Below are positions 27,611 to 36,101 of a DNA stretch of 64,000 nucleotides, one piece after another; positions within the stretch are counted from its first letter, which is position 1, and every line of letters starts with the position of its first letter. The position numbers were made by a program, and so were the translations under genes. The notes below the pieces were generated by a model, which worked only from the letters and a program-made list of their open reading frames with translations, was not told the DNA's origin and ran no database searches. This stretch comes from UBA8437 sp964646205 (GTDB lineage: Bacteria > Planctomycetota > Planctomycetia > Planctomycetales > Planctomycetaceae), in assembly GCA_964646205.1 (NCBI GenBank), contig CAZYAZ010000009.1:43577-107576 (forward strand), read 5' to 3'.

Positions 27611-30600
27611 GGTCGCTGGTCACCTGGGCGGTTCGGAACACGCCGTCGATGAATGCGGTGATGGTCGCCGCCCTGGCCGTCGGAATCGCCGCGACGACGA
27701 TGCTTCGTCGCGAGCGTTTCCCGGAACACCGCCCCGACGAGATCGAGGTGCGAGTCATCTACCCCGGTGCCAGTCCAACCGAGACCGAGAGTGGCATCTG
27801 TCTGAAGGTCGAGGAAGCCATCCGATCGGTCGTCGGCGTCGCCAAGCTGACCTCCCGTGCCACCGAGGGGCGTGGTACCACCACCGCCGAACTCGACTCC
27901 GACGTCAGCCAACCGCAACGAATTGTCAACGAGATCCGGGCGGCGATCGACGGAATCCCCAGCTTTCCCAGGGAGGCCGAAAGGCCCGAGGTCCGGTTGA
28001 AGACCCGTTTTCAATCGGTCATCTCCGTCGGCATCCTCGCTCCCCCGACACTTGATCCTGTCAACGATCCCGTCGCCCAGCGCCAGTTCCGTGAACTGGC
28101 CGAAACAATTCACGACGAACTGCTGCAATTGTCCGAGGTCTCTCACGTGGAACTCTGGCAAGCCAAGCCCTACCAGATTGATGTCGAGGTCTCCGAGGAG
28201 ACTCTTCGAGAATTCGACCTGACCCACGAGGACGTCGCCCTCGCACTCCGACGGGGCAACCTGGAATTGCCCGGCGGACAGATCAAGACCTCACAGACAG
28301 AGATCCTGATCCGGACCGCGGACAAGCGGATGACAGGAGAACGAATTGCCGAGATTCCTCTCCGAACCGATCCCGGCGGGACGGTCGTGACCATCGGCGA
28401 CATCGCCACCGTCCGCGACGGCTTCGCCGACATCGACACTGTCGCCATGCTCGACGATCGCCCGGCAATGTCGATCAAGATCCGCATGACTGCCGACGAG
28501 GACATGCTGACCATACGGGACCAGATCGTCGACTATGTCGCCAGGCGTCCCATGCCACCCGGATACCATCTGAAAACATGGGACGATTACAGCAAGCAGG
28601 CTCGCGAGAGACTCGACCTGCTGTCCCGAAATGGGTTCTTCGGCCTGTTGCTGGTCTTCGCAGTACTGAGCCTGTTTCTGGATCTGAGGCTGGCCTTCTG
28701 GGTCGCCCTGGGCATTCCCGTCTCGGTATTCAGCACCTGCGCCGTGATGCTGGCCGCGGGCGAAACCCTAAACATTTATTCGATGTTTGCATTCGTGATG
28801 GCCCTGGGCATCGTGGTCGATGACGCCATCGTGATTGCCGAGAACGTCTATGCCCACCGGTTGCGTGGCCGCACACCGCTCGAAGCAGCGATCGACGGCA
28901 CGATCGAAGTGGCTCCGGCAGTCATCAGCAGCGTGCTGACCAGCGTGATCGCCTTCATCCCGCTGGCCTATGTCACCGGCGAAATGGGGAAATGGATCGC
29001 GGTCATGCCACTGGGGCTGGTGACAATGCTGTTGGTCTCCCTGGCCCAGGGAATCCTCGTCCTCCCCTGCCACCTGGCCCGGTCCCGGTTGCCCGGGGCG
29101 GTCGAGGATGTCCCGGGATTTCAAAAGGCCGTGCAACGCGGCATAGACATGCTTGTCCACCGGGTGTATCAACCCACGCTCGAATGGGCCCTGTCGCGGC
29201 CCGCCATGACTGTCGCCGGCTCGATCGCCACACTCCTGGTCACCGCCGGACTCTATCTCGGTGGATTCACTCCGTTTGTCTTCAGCCAGCAACTCGACTG
29301 GGAATTCGTCTACACCTACATCGAGTATCCCAAGGGAACACCCACCGCCACGATCGATGCAGCCACGCGGAGACTCGAAGAGTCGTTTCGCGAGATTGAA
29401 CGCGAGGAACTGCAATCGAGTGACCCCCGGCAAGGCTCGCTGGTCCAGACCCGTTTCCGCAGCGTTGGTTACACCAACCAACTGGACAACATGCGGGGGG
29501 AAATCTATGTCGGGTTCCTCCCTGGGAAAATCTTCGCCGAAAAATCCAGCCGGGAGGTGATTGGAAAATGGCGGGATCGAGCCGGCGAGTTTCCCGGTGC
29601 CGAGCGGGTTGTTTTCTGGGGAATCAACAACTCGCCAGGCGGCCGCGCTATCGAACTGGACCTGCTGGGTAGTGACATCGATGAACTCGAATCGGTCTCC
29701 GAGCAAATCAAGACCCGTTTGGCCAATTATGACGGCGTGTATGACATCCGCGACAGCCGCGGGCCGGGCAAGTGGGAACTGCAACTGAAACTCAAGCCCG
29801 AGGCCGAATCACTGGGAATCCGGCTCGACGAACTGGCACAAACTGTCCGTGGCGCATTTTACGGTGTGGAGGCCATGAGACTGCAGCGAGGACGCCACGA
29901 AGTCAAATTGATGGTCCGCTACCCACCGCACCAGCGGCGACAACTGCAACAACTTGAGGAATTGCGGATCCGGACCGCCGAGGGCAGTGAGGTGCCGTTG
30001 AGAGAGCTGGCCACGGTGACTGTCGAGCGAGGTTACAACGACATCCTGAGAATCGATCAGAATCGGGCGGTCACGATCACGGCCGATGTCGATGCGGACC
30101 GTGCCAACGCCCTGGAAGTGATCGCCGATCTGCGAGGCGATTTCCTGGCCGAATTGCTCGACACGCATCCACGAGTCATCGCTCGCTGGGAGGGTCAGCA
30201 GGAACAGACCCGGGAATCCTTTGACAGCCTGATGGTCGGCTTCCTGCTGGCCATCTGTGGGATGTTTGTCCTGCTGACACTCGAATTTCGTTCCTACATC
30301 CAGCCGTTGATCATCCTGGCAGTCATTCCGTTCGGTTTCGTGGGGGCAGTGGGCGGCCACCTGTTGCTGGACCAGCCGCTGACGATCTTCAGCCTCTTCG
30401 GCCTGGTCACGCTCTCGGGAATCGTCGCCAACGACTCGATCGTGCTGATCGACTTCATCAACCGACGCCTGTCCGCGGGTGATTCACTGGAGCAGGCCTT
30501 GCTAACAGCCGGCCAACGCCGTTTTCGTCCAGTCGTCCTGACTTCCATCACCACCGTTGCGGCACTGCTGCCACTGCTGCTGGAACGCAACACGCAGGCC

Positions 30601-30744
30601 CAGGTCCTGATCCCAATGGCCGTCAGCATCTCCTGCGGACTGATCGTTGCCACAATCTGGATCCTGTACCTGGTCCCGGTGTTGTACCTGATCTATGGAA
30701 AACTGAGTCGCCTGGGCCGCGACGGACGCCCCGAATCCGATTGA
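27607..30744 (+). CDS. RND efflux pump, inner-membrane permease
   Basis: A 1045-residue RND permease, the usual length for AcrB/MdtB-like pumps, with 12 predicted membrane helices and two large periplasmic loops. The proton-relay pair is present as Asp405-Asp406 in GIVVDDAIVIAENVY (helix 4). In the second half the helix-10 segment reads GIVANDSIVLIDF, with Asn where AcrB has its relay lysine (GLSAKNAI), so the relay is not the classical one. It expels compounds with proton influx, together with the coupled adaptor. The start ATG 27607 overlaps the adaptor stop. The substrate cannot be read from the sequence; the periplasmic loops look more like HAE-type drug/organic pumps than metal (HME) pumps. 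Confidence 0.9.
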   Translation: MRSLVTWAVRNTPSMNAVMVAALAVGIAATTMLRRERFPEHRPDEIEVRVIYPGASPTETESGICLKVEEAIRSVVGVAKLTSRATEGRGTTTAELDSDVSQPQRIVNEIRAAIDGIPSFPREAERPEVRLKTRFQSVISVGILAPPTLDPVNDPVAQRQFRELAETIHDELLQLSEVSHVELWQAKPYQIDVEVSEETLREFDLTHEDVALALRRGNLELPGGQIKTSQTEILIRTADKRMTGERIAEIPLRTDPGGTVVTIGDIATVRDGFADIDTVAMLDDRPAMSIKIRMTADEDMLTIRDQIVDYVARRPMPPGYHLKTWDDYSKQARERLDLLSRNGFFGLLLVFAVLSLFLDLRLAFWVALGIPVSVFSTCAVMLAAGETLNIYSMFAFVMALGIVVDDAIVIAENVYAHRLRGRTPLEAAIDGTIEVAPAVISSVLTSVIAFIPLAYVTGEMGKWIAVMPLGLVTMLLVSLAQGILVLPCHLARSRLPGAVEDVPGFQKAVQRGIDMLVHRVYQPTLEWALSRPAMTVAGSIATLLVTAGLYLGGFTPFVFSQQLDWEFVYTYIEYPKGTPTATIDAATRRLEESFREIEREELQSSDPRQGSLVQTRFRSVGYTNQLDNMRGEIYVGFLPGKIFAEKSSREVIGKWRDRAGEFPGAERVVFWGINNSPGGRAIELDLLGSDIDELESVSEQIKTRLANYDGVYDIRDSRGPGKWELQLKLKPEAESLGIRLDELAQTVRGAFYGVEAMRLQRGRHEVKLMVRYPPHQRRQLQQLEELRIRTAEGSEVPLRELATVTVERGYNDILRIDQNRAVTITADVDADRANALEVIADLRGDFLAELLDTHPRVIARWEGQQEQTRESFDSLMVGFLLAICGMFVLLTLEFRSYIQPLIILAVIPFGFVGAVGGHLLLDQPLTIFSLFGLVTLSGIVANDSIVLIDFINRRLSAGDSLEQALLTAGQRRFRPVVLTSITTVAALLPLLLERNTQAQVLIPMAVSISCGLIVATIWILYLVPVLYLIYGKLSRLGRDGRPESD

Positions 30745-30807
30745 CCGCCGGCGACATCCGCCCGGGGACGATTCGGCTTGGCCAGACACCGTAAACCGGG
30801 AACTCGT

Positions 30808-31716
30808 CTAACGCCGCAGTTTCTGCAACCGTTTCCCCAGGATCTCGACGACGTACAGGCTGCCCTTCTTGTCGACGGCGAGCATGTGGGGCAACTGGAA
30901 TTGCCCCGGCTCTGCCCCCTGGCTGCCCCAGCGCGAGACCACCTTGCCGTTGGTCGGATCGACCTGCAACACCTGGTTGGCACGACCATCCGCCACGAAG
31001 ATTGCCCCCTTGGAATCCTCGGCGAGACCAAACGGTGCGAACCCCGGCCAGGTCGCCAACCATTTTCCATTGGCATCGAATACCTGCACCCGGTCATTCT
31101 CGCGGTCACCCACCACGACCCGCCCCTTGCGATCGACCAGGATCGCGTGCGGTGTGTCGAACTCGCCCTGCCCCTTGCCGGGCTTGCCCCACTGCGTCAG
31201 GTACTTGCCCTGTGCATCGAACTTGATCACGCGGCTGTTGCCATAGCCGTCAGAGACATAGATCTCCCCCCTGGGGCCAAAACCGATGTCGGTCGGCTTG
31301 TCGAACAGGTCACGTTTGGTGCCCGCCTGGTCAGCACGCCCAAGGGCAAGCAGGAGTTTCCCCTTGGAACTGAACTTGAAAACCATGTGATGCCCGATGT
31401 CGGTCACCCAGACATTGTCATCGCGATCAATTCGCAAACCGTGCGCACTCCCGATCAGGTCATCACCCCAGGACCGGATGAACTTCCCCTTGGCGGTAAA
31501 ACAGAGAATCGGCCTGGGCCCACGATGGAACAGGTAGATCCGCCCCTTGCTGTCAATGTCCACGCCCGAGGCGGCTCCGACCGGAATACCCTTGGGAATT
31601 TTCAGGAACCCGGCAACCGGCTTCAACCGCGGCCCGGCCGCCGGAGCGACAGAAACAACCACGACCATCACGAGCAACAGAACGAGTCCGAACAACTGCG
31701 TGGAACGTGTCATCAC
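30808..31716 (-). CDS. Secreted NHL-repeat six-bladed beta-propeller protein
   Basis: A 302-residue protein with a strongly hydrophobic signal peptide (about residues 1-27, LVLLLVMVVVVSVAPAAG). The remainder is NHL repeats: SGVDIDSKGRIYLFHRG, HGLRIDRDDNVWVTDIG, TDIGFGPRGEIYVSDGYGNSRV, HAILVDRKGRVVVGDRENDRV, FGLAEDSKGAIFVADGRANQ and HMLAVDKKGSLYVVEI. This resembles the peptidyl-alpha-hydroxyglycine alpha-amidating lyase-like propellers of planctomycetes. The family HxxH-type metal site is only partly recognisable, so enzymatic activity is uncertain. It converges on the RND gene with about 60 bases between. Two ATGs are adjacent at 31716 and 31713. Confidence 0.82.
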   Translation of the reverse strand: MMTRSTQLFGLVLLLVMVVVVSVAPAAGPRLKPVAGFLKIPKGIPVGAASGVDIDSKGRIYLFHRGPRPILCFTAKGKFIRSWGDDLIGSAHGLRIDRDDNVWVTDIGHHMVFKFSSKGKLLLALGRADQAGTKRDLFDKPTDIGFGPRGEIYVSDGYGNSRVIKFDAQGKYLTQWGKPGKGQGEFDTPHAILVDRKGRVVVGDRENDRVQVFDANGKWLATWPGFAPFGLAEDSKGAIFVADGRANQVLQVDPTNGKVVSRWGSQGAEPGQFQLPHMLAVDKKGSLYVVEILGKRLQKLRR

Positions 31717-31828
31717 AAGAGATCCTCTGTCGAATGCGGGTGAACGGCCCCATCGTTAACCATCGACATTCCCGGAGGCAACCGAACGGGGACAACCGTG
31801 TCCGGAGAAAGCCCGGAGAACGCCCGGT

Positions 31829-32626
31829 TCAGCACTTGCACGTCAACCCGCCGTCGACCACCAACTGGGTCCCGGTGATGTAGCCCGCCTCGTCTGAGGC
31901 CAGGAACAACGCGGCGTGGGCCACGTCCCAGGCGTCTCCCATGGTCTTCATCGGAACCTGCTCGTTGCGCATCTGGATCATCTTGTCGACGTCCCCGTCG
32001 GCGTAGAAATCCTTGAGCGGCTCGACAATCATCGGAGTGTTCATCAAGCCCGGCAGGATCGAATTGACCCGGATGCCTTTCTCGGCGTACTCGAGCGCCA
32101 CCGACTGGGTCAGTTGCAGCACTCCGCCCTTGGTCGCGGCGTAGGAGACATAGGGAACTCCCAGGTAACGGATCCCGGCGATCGACGAGATGTTGACGAT
32201 CGCCCCGCTGCCCTGGGCCTCCATCACTGGCAGAACGTACTTGCAGGTCAGGAACATGCTGGTCAGGTTGACCGAGACCACCCGCTCCCAACTCTCCAGG
32301 CTCGCATCCACCGGCCCCCCGATATCCAGGATCCCGACATTGTTGTGCAGGATGTCAACACGCCCCCACGTCTCGACGCACCGTGCGACGACCGCGGCCA
32401 CCTGGTCGGCATCGGTCACGTCCACCTGATCGACCAGGCACTCTCCACCCTCGTCCCGGATGATCTTGGCCGTTTCTTCGACCGCGTCCCGATTGATATC
32501 GATCACGCAGACCCGTGCTCCCTCTCGGGCAAACAGCACCGCCGTTGCCTTCCCATTCCCCCAGCCGGGGCCCGAGGACCCCGCGCCGGTCACCAGTGCC
32601 ACCTTGTCTTTGAGCCGATCACCCAT
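31829..32626 (-). CDS. Short-chain dehydrogenase/reductase (SDR)
   Basis: A 265-residue classical SDR. The nucleotide-binding motif is TGAGSSGPGWGNG (13-25), an extended form of TGxxxGxG. Asp43 after beta-2 (VIDIN) suggests NAD preference. The NNVG motif is at 95-98, and the catalytic residues are Ser148, Tyr162 and Lys166 (YAATK). It ends in the usual TGTQLVVDGGL. It should oxidise a hydroxyl or reduce a keto group on a small molecule. It is divergent from the acyl-CoA ligase/thiolase/DUF35 operon across about 105 bases, which suggests shared regulation and a role in the same CoA-ester pathway, e.g. the hydroxyacyl or hydroxy-intermediate step (inference). Confidence 0.88.
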   Translation of the reverse strand: MGDRLKDKVALVTGAGSSGPGWGNGKATAVLFAREGARVCVIDINRDAVEETAKIIRDEGGECLVDQVDVTDADQVAAVVARCVETWGRVDILHNNVGILDIGGPVDASLESWERVVSVNLTSMFLTCKYVLPVMEAQGSGAIVNISSIAGIRYLGVPYVSYAATKGGVLQLTQSVALEYAEKGIRVNSILPGLMNTPMIVEPLKDFYADGDVDKMIQMRNEQVPMKTMGDAWDVAHAALFLASDEAGYITGTQLVVDGGLTCKC

Positions 32627-32731
32627 TCCAATCTCGCCTCCGACTTGCCTCGTGATGAGGCCTCAGAATACCGTAGTCATGCGTCGTTCGCCGGTCCGAC
32701 ACCCCGATTCTCACTCCCTGGATTCCCGTCG

Positions 32732-34294
32732 ATGAACGTCGGCCAGTTTCTGACCAAGGCCGCGAGCAGTTTCCCCACCAATCCGGCCATCGTGCACGGA
32801 GGACGGAACTGGTCCTACGCCGAATTCAATTCACGCACCAGCCAACTCTGTCACGCCCTGCGAGAACTGGGTCTCGAGAAGGGCGACAACCTGGCGGTGT
32901 TGATGACCAACTGCGGACCGATGCTGGAAACGATGTTTGCGGGCTTCCGGCTGGGTTGCGGAGTGGTACCGATCAATTTCCGGCTGCATCCCAACGAGTT
33001 CGCCTACATCATCGACCACAGCCAATCTCGGGTCGTGGTCACGTCACCGGAATTCAACGAACCACTACGGTCCGTCGCCGACCAGATGCCCGGGGTCGAC
33101 CGCGTGATCACAACCGGTGACGCCACCGGCGAGGCATTGGACTACGAGACACTCCTGAAAAATCAGCCCGACAGTTGTCCTGATGCCGCTGTCGATCCCG
33201 ACGATGTCGCCTGGCTGTTCTACACGTCAGGGACCACCGGCCGCCCCAAGGGCGCGATGCTCACGCACCGCAACCTGGAGGCGATGACGACGGGTTTCTT
33301 TGACGACATGTGCCCGGCGTCCAACCAGCCGGAAGCCACCCTGCACGCCGCCCCACTTTCCCACGGCAGCGGGCTCTACGCGCTGCCCAACGTCGCCCAG
33401 GCCGCTGCCCACGTGATCCCGTCGACGACCTCGTTTGACCCGGTGCACATCTTCGAGTGCATCCAGCAGCACCGGGTGACCAACATCTTCGTCGCCCCCA
33501 CCATGCTCAAGCGATTGGTCGAGCACCCCGACATCAGCCGTTTCGACCTCGGATCGCTCAAGTCGGTCATCTACGGTGGAGCCCCGATGCTGGTGGAAGA
33601 CCTGTTGCGGGCGCTGGATCGGCTGGGGCCCTGCCTGGTCCAGCTCTACGGACAAGGCGAAAGCCCGATGACGATCACCTACCTGCCACATTCCGATCAC
33701 GTGTGCGACGGCGACGACCGGCAACAACGCCGACTCGGCTCGGCCGGAATCGCCCGGACCGGTGTCGAGGTCCAGATCGTCGACGAGGACGACCGGAGAC
33801 TGGACACCGGGGAGGTCGGCGAGATCATCACACGATCCGACCTGGTGATGAAAGGGTACTGGCGCGATCCCGAGGCCTCCGAGAAGTCGCTGCGCGGTGG
33901 CTGGCTGCACACCGGCGATGTCGGCTACCTGGACGACAACGGTTTCCTGTTCCTGATGGACCGATCTCACGACATGATCATCAGCGGTGGAGAGAACATC
34001 TATCCACGGGAGATCGAGGAGGTGCTGGTGCGGCATCCGGCGGTCCGCGAGGTCGCTGTGATCGGGGTTCCCGACCAGGAGTGGGGCGAGGCGGTCAAGG
34101 CCGTCGTCTCGACCGTTGACGGCGCCGAGGTCAGCGAGCACGAACTGATTGACTTCTGCCGCGACCACGTTGCGAGCTATAAAAAACCTCGCAGCGTCGA
34201 TTTTCTCGACGAGTTGCCTCGCAACAACTACGGAAAAATTGTCAAACGCGAACTCCGTGAACCGTACTGGCAGGAACGGGAGCGGCGGGTGTAG
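32732..34294 (+). CDS. Acyl-CoA synthetase (AMP-forming)
   Basis: A 520-residue ANL-superfamily ligase. The P-loop is YTSGTTGRPKG at 164-174, the A5-type motif is YGQGESP, the ATP-ribose motif is GWLHTGDVGYLDDNG, the hinge region is DRSHDMIISGGENIYPREIEE, and the catalytic lysine is Lys502 in NYGKIVKREL. It activates a carboxylic acid as acyl-AMP and then acyl-CoA. I chose ATG 32732 (MNVGQFLTKAA), where homology to the family begins; the frame is open far upstream but that part is antisense to the SDR gene. It is first gene of an operon with the thiolase (18 bases later) and DUF35 protein. The substrate could be a fatty, cyclic or aromatic acid. Confidence 0.9.
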   Translation: MNVGQFLTKAASSFPTNPAIVHGGRNWSYAEFNSRTSQLCHALRELGLEKGDNLAVLMTNCGPMLETMFAGFRLGCGVVPINFRLHPNEFAYIIDHSQSRVVVTSPEFNEPLRSVADQMPGVDRVITTGDATGEALDYETLLKNQPDSCPDAAVDPDDVAWLFYTSGTTGRPKGAMLTHRNLEAMTTGFFDDMCPASNQPEATLHAAPLSHGSGLYALPNVAQAAAHVIPSTTSFDPVHIFECIQQHRVTNIFVAPTMLKRLVEHPDISRFDLGSLKSVIYGGAPMLVEDLLRALDRLGPCLVQLYGQGESPMTITYLPHSDHVCDGDDRQQRRLGSAGIARTGVEVQIVDEDDRRLDTGEVGEIITRSDLVMKGYWRDPEASEKSLRGGWLHTGDVGYLDDNGFLFLMDRSHDMIISGGENIYPREIEEVLVRHPAVREVAVIGVPDQEWGEAVKAVVSTVDGAEVSEHELIDFCRDHVASYKKPRSVDFLDELPRNNYGKIVKRELREPYWQERERRV

Positions 34295-34312
34295 CCCGTC
34301 GACTGAAAACAC

Positions 34313-35581
34313 ATGGCAGGACGACGACAACTCGCCCGAAACGTCTCGGTCGTCGGGGCCGGGATGTCCGGCTTCGGCATGTTCGCCGACAAGGACTCCA
34401 AGGACCTGTTCCTGGAAGCCTTCGCGGACCTGCGGACCTCGGTCGACAAGGAACTCGATCCGAACGACATCGAGGCTCTCTACTTCGGCAACTTCACCAA
34501 CGACTTCTTCGTCCAACAGTCTCACTGGGGTGCCATTCTCACCGACGCACTCGGCCTGACCCCCACGCCGGCAACGCGAACCGAAGGAGCGTGTGCCTCG
34601 AGCGGTTTGGCTTTCCGGGAGGCGTGTTTTGCCATCGCCAGCGGGTTCTACGACGTCGTGCTGGTCGGTGGAGTCGAGGACATGTCGAAACGGTCGACGG
34701 CCGAGGTGGCCGAAGGACTCTCGTTGGCAGCGATCCCCTACGAACTGGACGCCGGTTTCAATTTCCCCGGTGTCTTCGGCGCGATCGCCTCGGCCTACTT
34801 CCAGCAATACGGTGCCACCCGTGAGCACCTGATCAACGTGACCATCAAGAGCCATCTCAACGCCTCACTGAATCCCCGGGCCCAACTGGGCAAGTCGGTC
34901 CAACAGATGATGGAATCCAAGGCTCGCCGTGCGATCGAGAAGGGCCAGGAGCCGCCCGAGTGGGCCGACGAACGTGAGTTCCTCCTCGACGCACGGGCCA
35001 ATCCGCTCGTCGCTTCACCGTTGCACCTGTTCGACTGCTGCCCGATCAGCGATGGAGCCGCCTGCCTGCTATTGGTGGCCGAGGAGATTGCCAGTCGCTT
35101 CACCGATGATCCCCTGCGGGTCGCCGGAATCGGCCAGGGCAGTGGCCGTGGATTGCAGGCGGCCGAGACGTTGACCAGCTTCGAGGCCACACGGGCGGCA
35201 GCACACGAGGCCTACCAGATGGCGGAACTGGGACCAGGTGACATCCAGTTCGCCGAGGTCCACGACTGTTTCTCGATAGCCGAACTGATGCACATCGAGG
35301 ACCTGGGATTCTTTGGCCCGGGCGAGGGGCACCTCGCCACGGCAGACGGATTGACCGGCCTGGAGGGGAGCATGCCGATCAACACCTCGGGCGGACTCAA
35401 GTGCAAGGGACACCCCGTGGGTGCGACCGGCGCTGGGCAACTGGTCGAGGTCTGGCAACAACTCAGACGACAGGCCGGACAACGGCAGGTACCCGGTGAT
35501 GACCTGCGGGTCGGGCTGGCCCACAACCTCGGTGGCACCGGGGGAACCAGTTCGGTGACGATCCTGAGACGAGGAGACTGA
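34313..35581 (+). CDS. Thiolase family protein (SCP2/lipid-transfer-type)
   Basis: A 422-residue thiolase-superfamily enzyme. Cys94 in TEGACASSG is in the position of the nucleophile, His367 lies in GGLKCKGHPVGATG, and His404 lies in AHNLGGTGGTSS, where classical thiolases have Cys. This is the pattern of SCP2-thiolase-like and Ltp-type proteins. Such proteins often work with a DUF35 OB-fold partner, and the next gene encodes one. It therefore could be a thiolase that splits a beta-ketoacyl-CoA, or an aldolase-type relative; the presence of Cys94 favours thiolysis. It starts 18 bases after the ligase gene and its stop is 1 base before the DUF35 GTG start. Confidence 0.88.
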   Translation: MAGRRQLARNVSVVGAGMSGFGMFADKDSKDLFLEAFADLRTSVDKELDPNDIEALYFGNFTNDFFVQQSHWGAILTDALGLTPTPATRTEGACASSGLAFREACFAIASGFYDVVLVGGVEDMSKRSTAEVAEGLSLAAIPYELDAGFNFPGVFGAIASAYFQQYGATREHLINVTIKSHLNASLNPRAQLGKSVQQMMESKARRAIEKGQEPPEWADEREFLLDARANPLVASPLHLFDCCPISDGAACLLLVAEEIASRFTDDPLRVAGIGQGSGRGLQAAETLTSFEATRAAAHEAYQMAELGPGDIQFAEVHDCFSIAELMHIEDLGFFGPGEGHLATADGLTGLEGSMPINTSGGLKCKGHPVGATGAGQLVEVWQQLRRQAGQRQVPGDDLRVGLAHNLGGTGGTSSVTILRRGD

Positions 35582-35582
35582 C

Positions 35583-35993
35583 GTGAGTGACATCCGAGCC
35601 TTCACAGATCGGTCCTACGAGACATTCCTCTCCGAGGAGCAACTCATGGGATCGCGGTGCGGTGATTGCGGCGCGTTGTTTGTCCCCCCCCGTGGCCTGT
35701 GCCCGACGTGCCATGACGACAATCTGAGTTGGGAACAGGCCAGCGGACATGGTCGACTGGTGGCAATGACCCGGATGGCCATGGTCTCGCCCGACTTGGC
35801 CACCGAAGGATTTGGAGGCGATCGACCGTACTGTATTGGCGTCGTCGAACTCGACGAGGGGCCTCGCGTGGTCGCACGACTCGACCAGGGGGAACCAGAC
35901 GCTCCGGCAGGACTAGAAATCGGCCAGGACCTGCAGGTGGATTTTGAACATCTCGACCGACAAAAGCCGAGACTGGTTTTTCGTCCAGTCTGA
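35583..35993 (+). CDS. Zn-ribbon OB-fold protein (DUF35)
   Basis: A 136-residue DUF35-family protein: an N-terminal helix, a rubredoxin-like zinc ribbon with CGDCG and CPTC (CxxC pairs at about 21-24 and 36-39), then an OB-fold. These proteins bind acyl-CoA and form complexes with thiolase-like partners. It starts at GTG 35583, supported by GAGGAG about 6 bases upstream and by conserved N-terminal sequence before the first internal Met. It follows the thiolase gene after a single base, so the proteins are probably made together and may form a complex. The product should lie in the cytoplasm. Confidence 0.87.
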   Translation: MSDIRAFTDRSYETFLSEEQLMGSRCGDCGALFVPPRGLCPTCHDDNLSWEQASGHGRLVAMTRMAMVSPDLATEGFGGDRPYCIGVVELDEGPRVVARLDQGEPDAPAGLEIGQDLQVDFEHLDRQKPRLVFRPV

Positions 35994-36101
35994 TTCCCAC
36001 CACGCGCACGGTTGGGCTGAGAGCGGGAATAGTGAATAGTGGTCGGACACAATCGCGTCGGGCCGACAACATATGACCAGGGATCGGGCAGGGATCGGGC
36101 A

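Noticed and set aside
31916..32731. Long N-terminal extension of the acyl-CoA ligase frame
   Set aside because: This part is antisense to the SDR gene. Ligase homology starts at ATG 32732, which gives the normal family length.
33227..34855. A 542-residue open frame on the minus strand across the acyl-CoA ligase and thiolase genes
   Set aside because: It crosses the junction of two well-supported genes on the other strand and has no recognisable motif.
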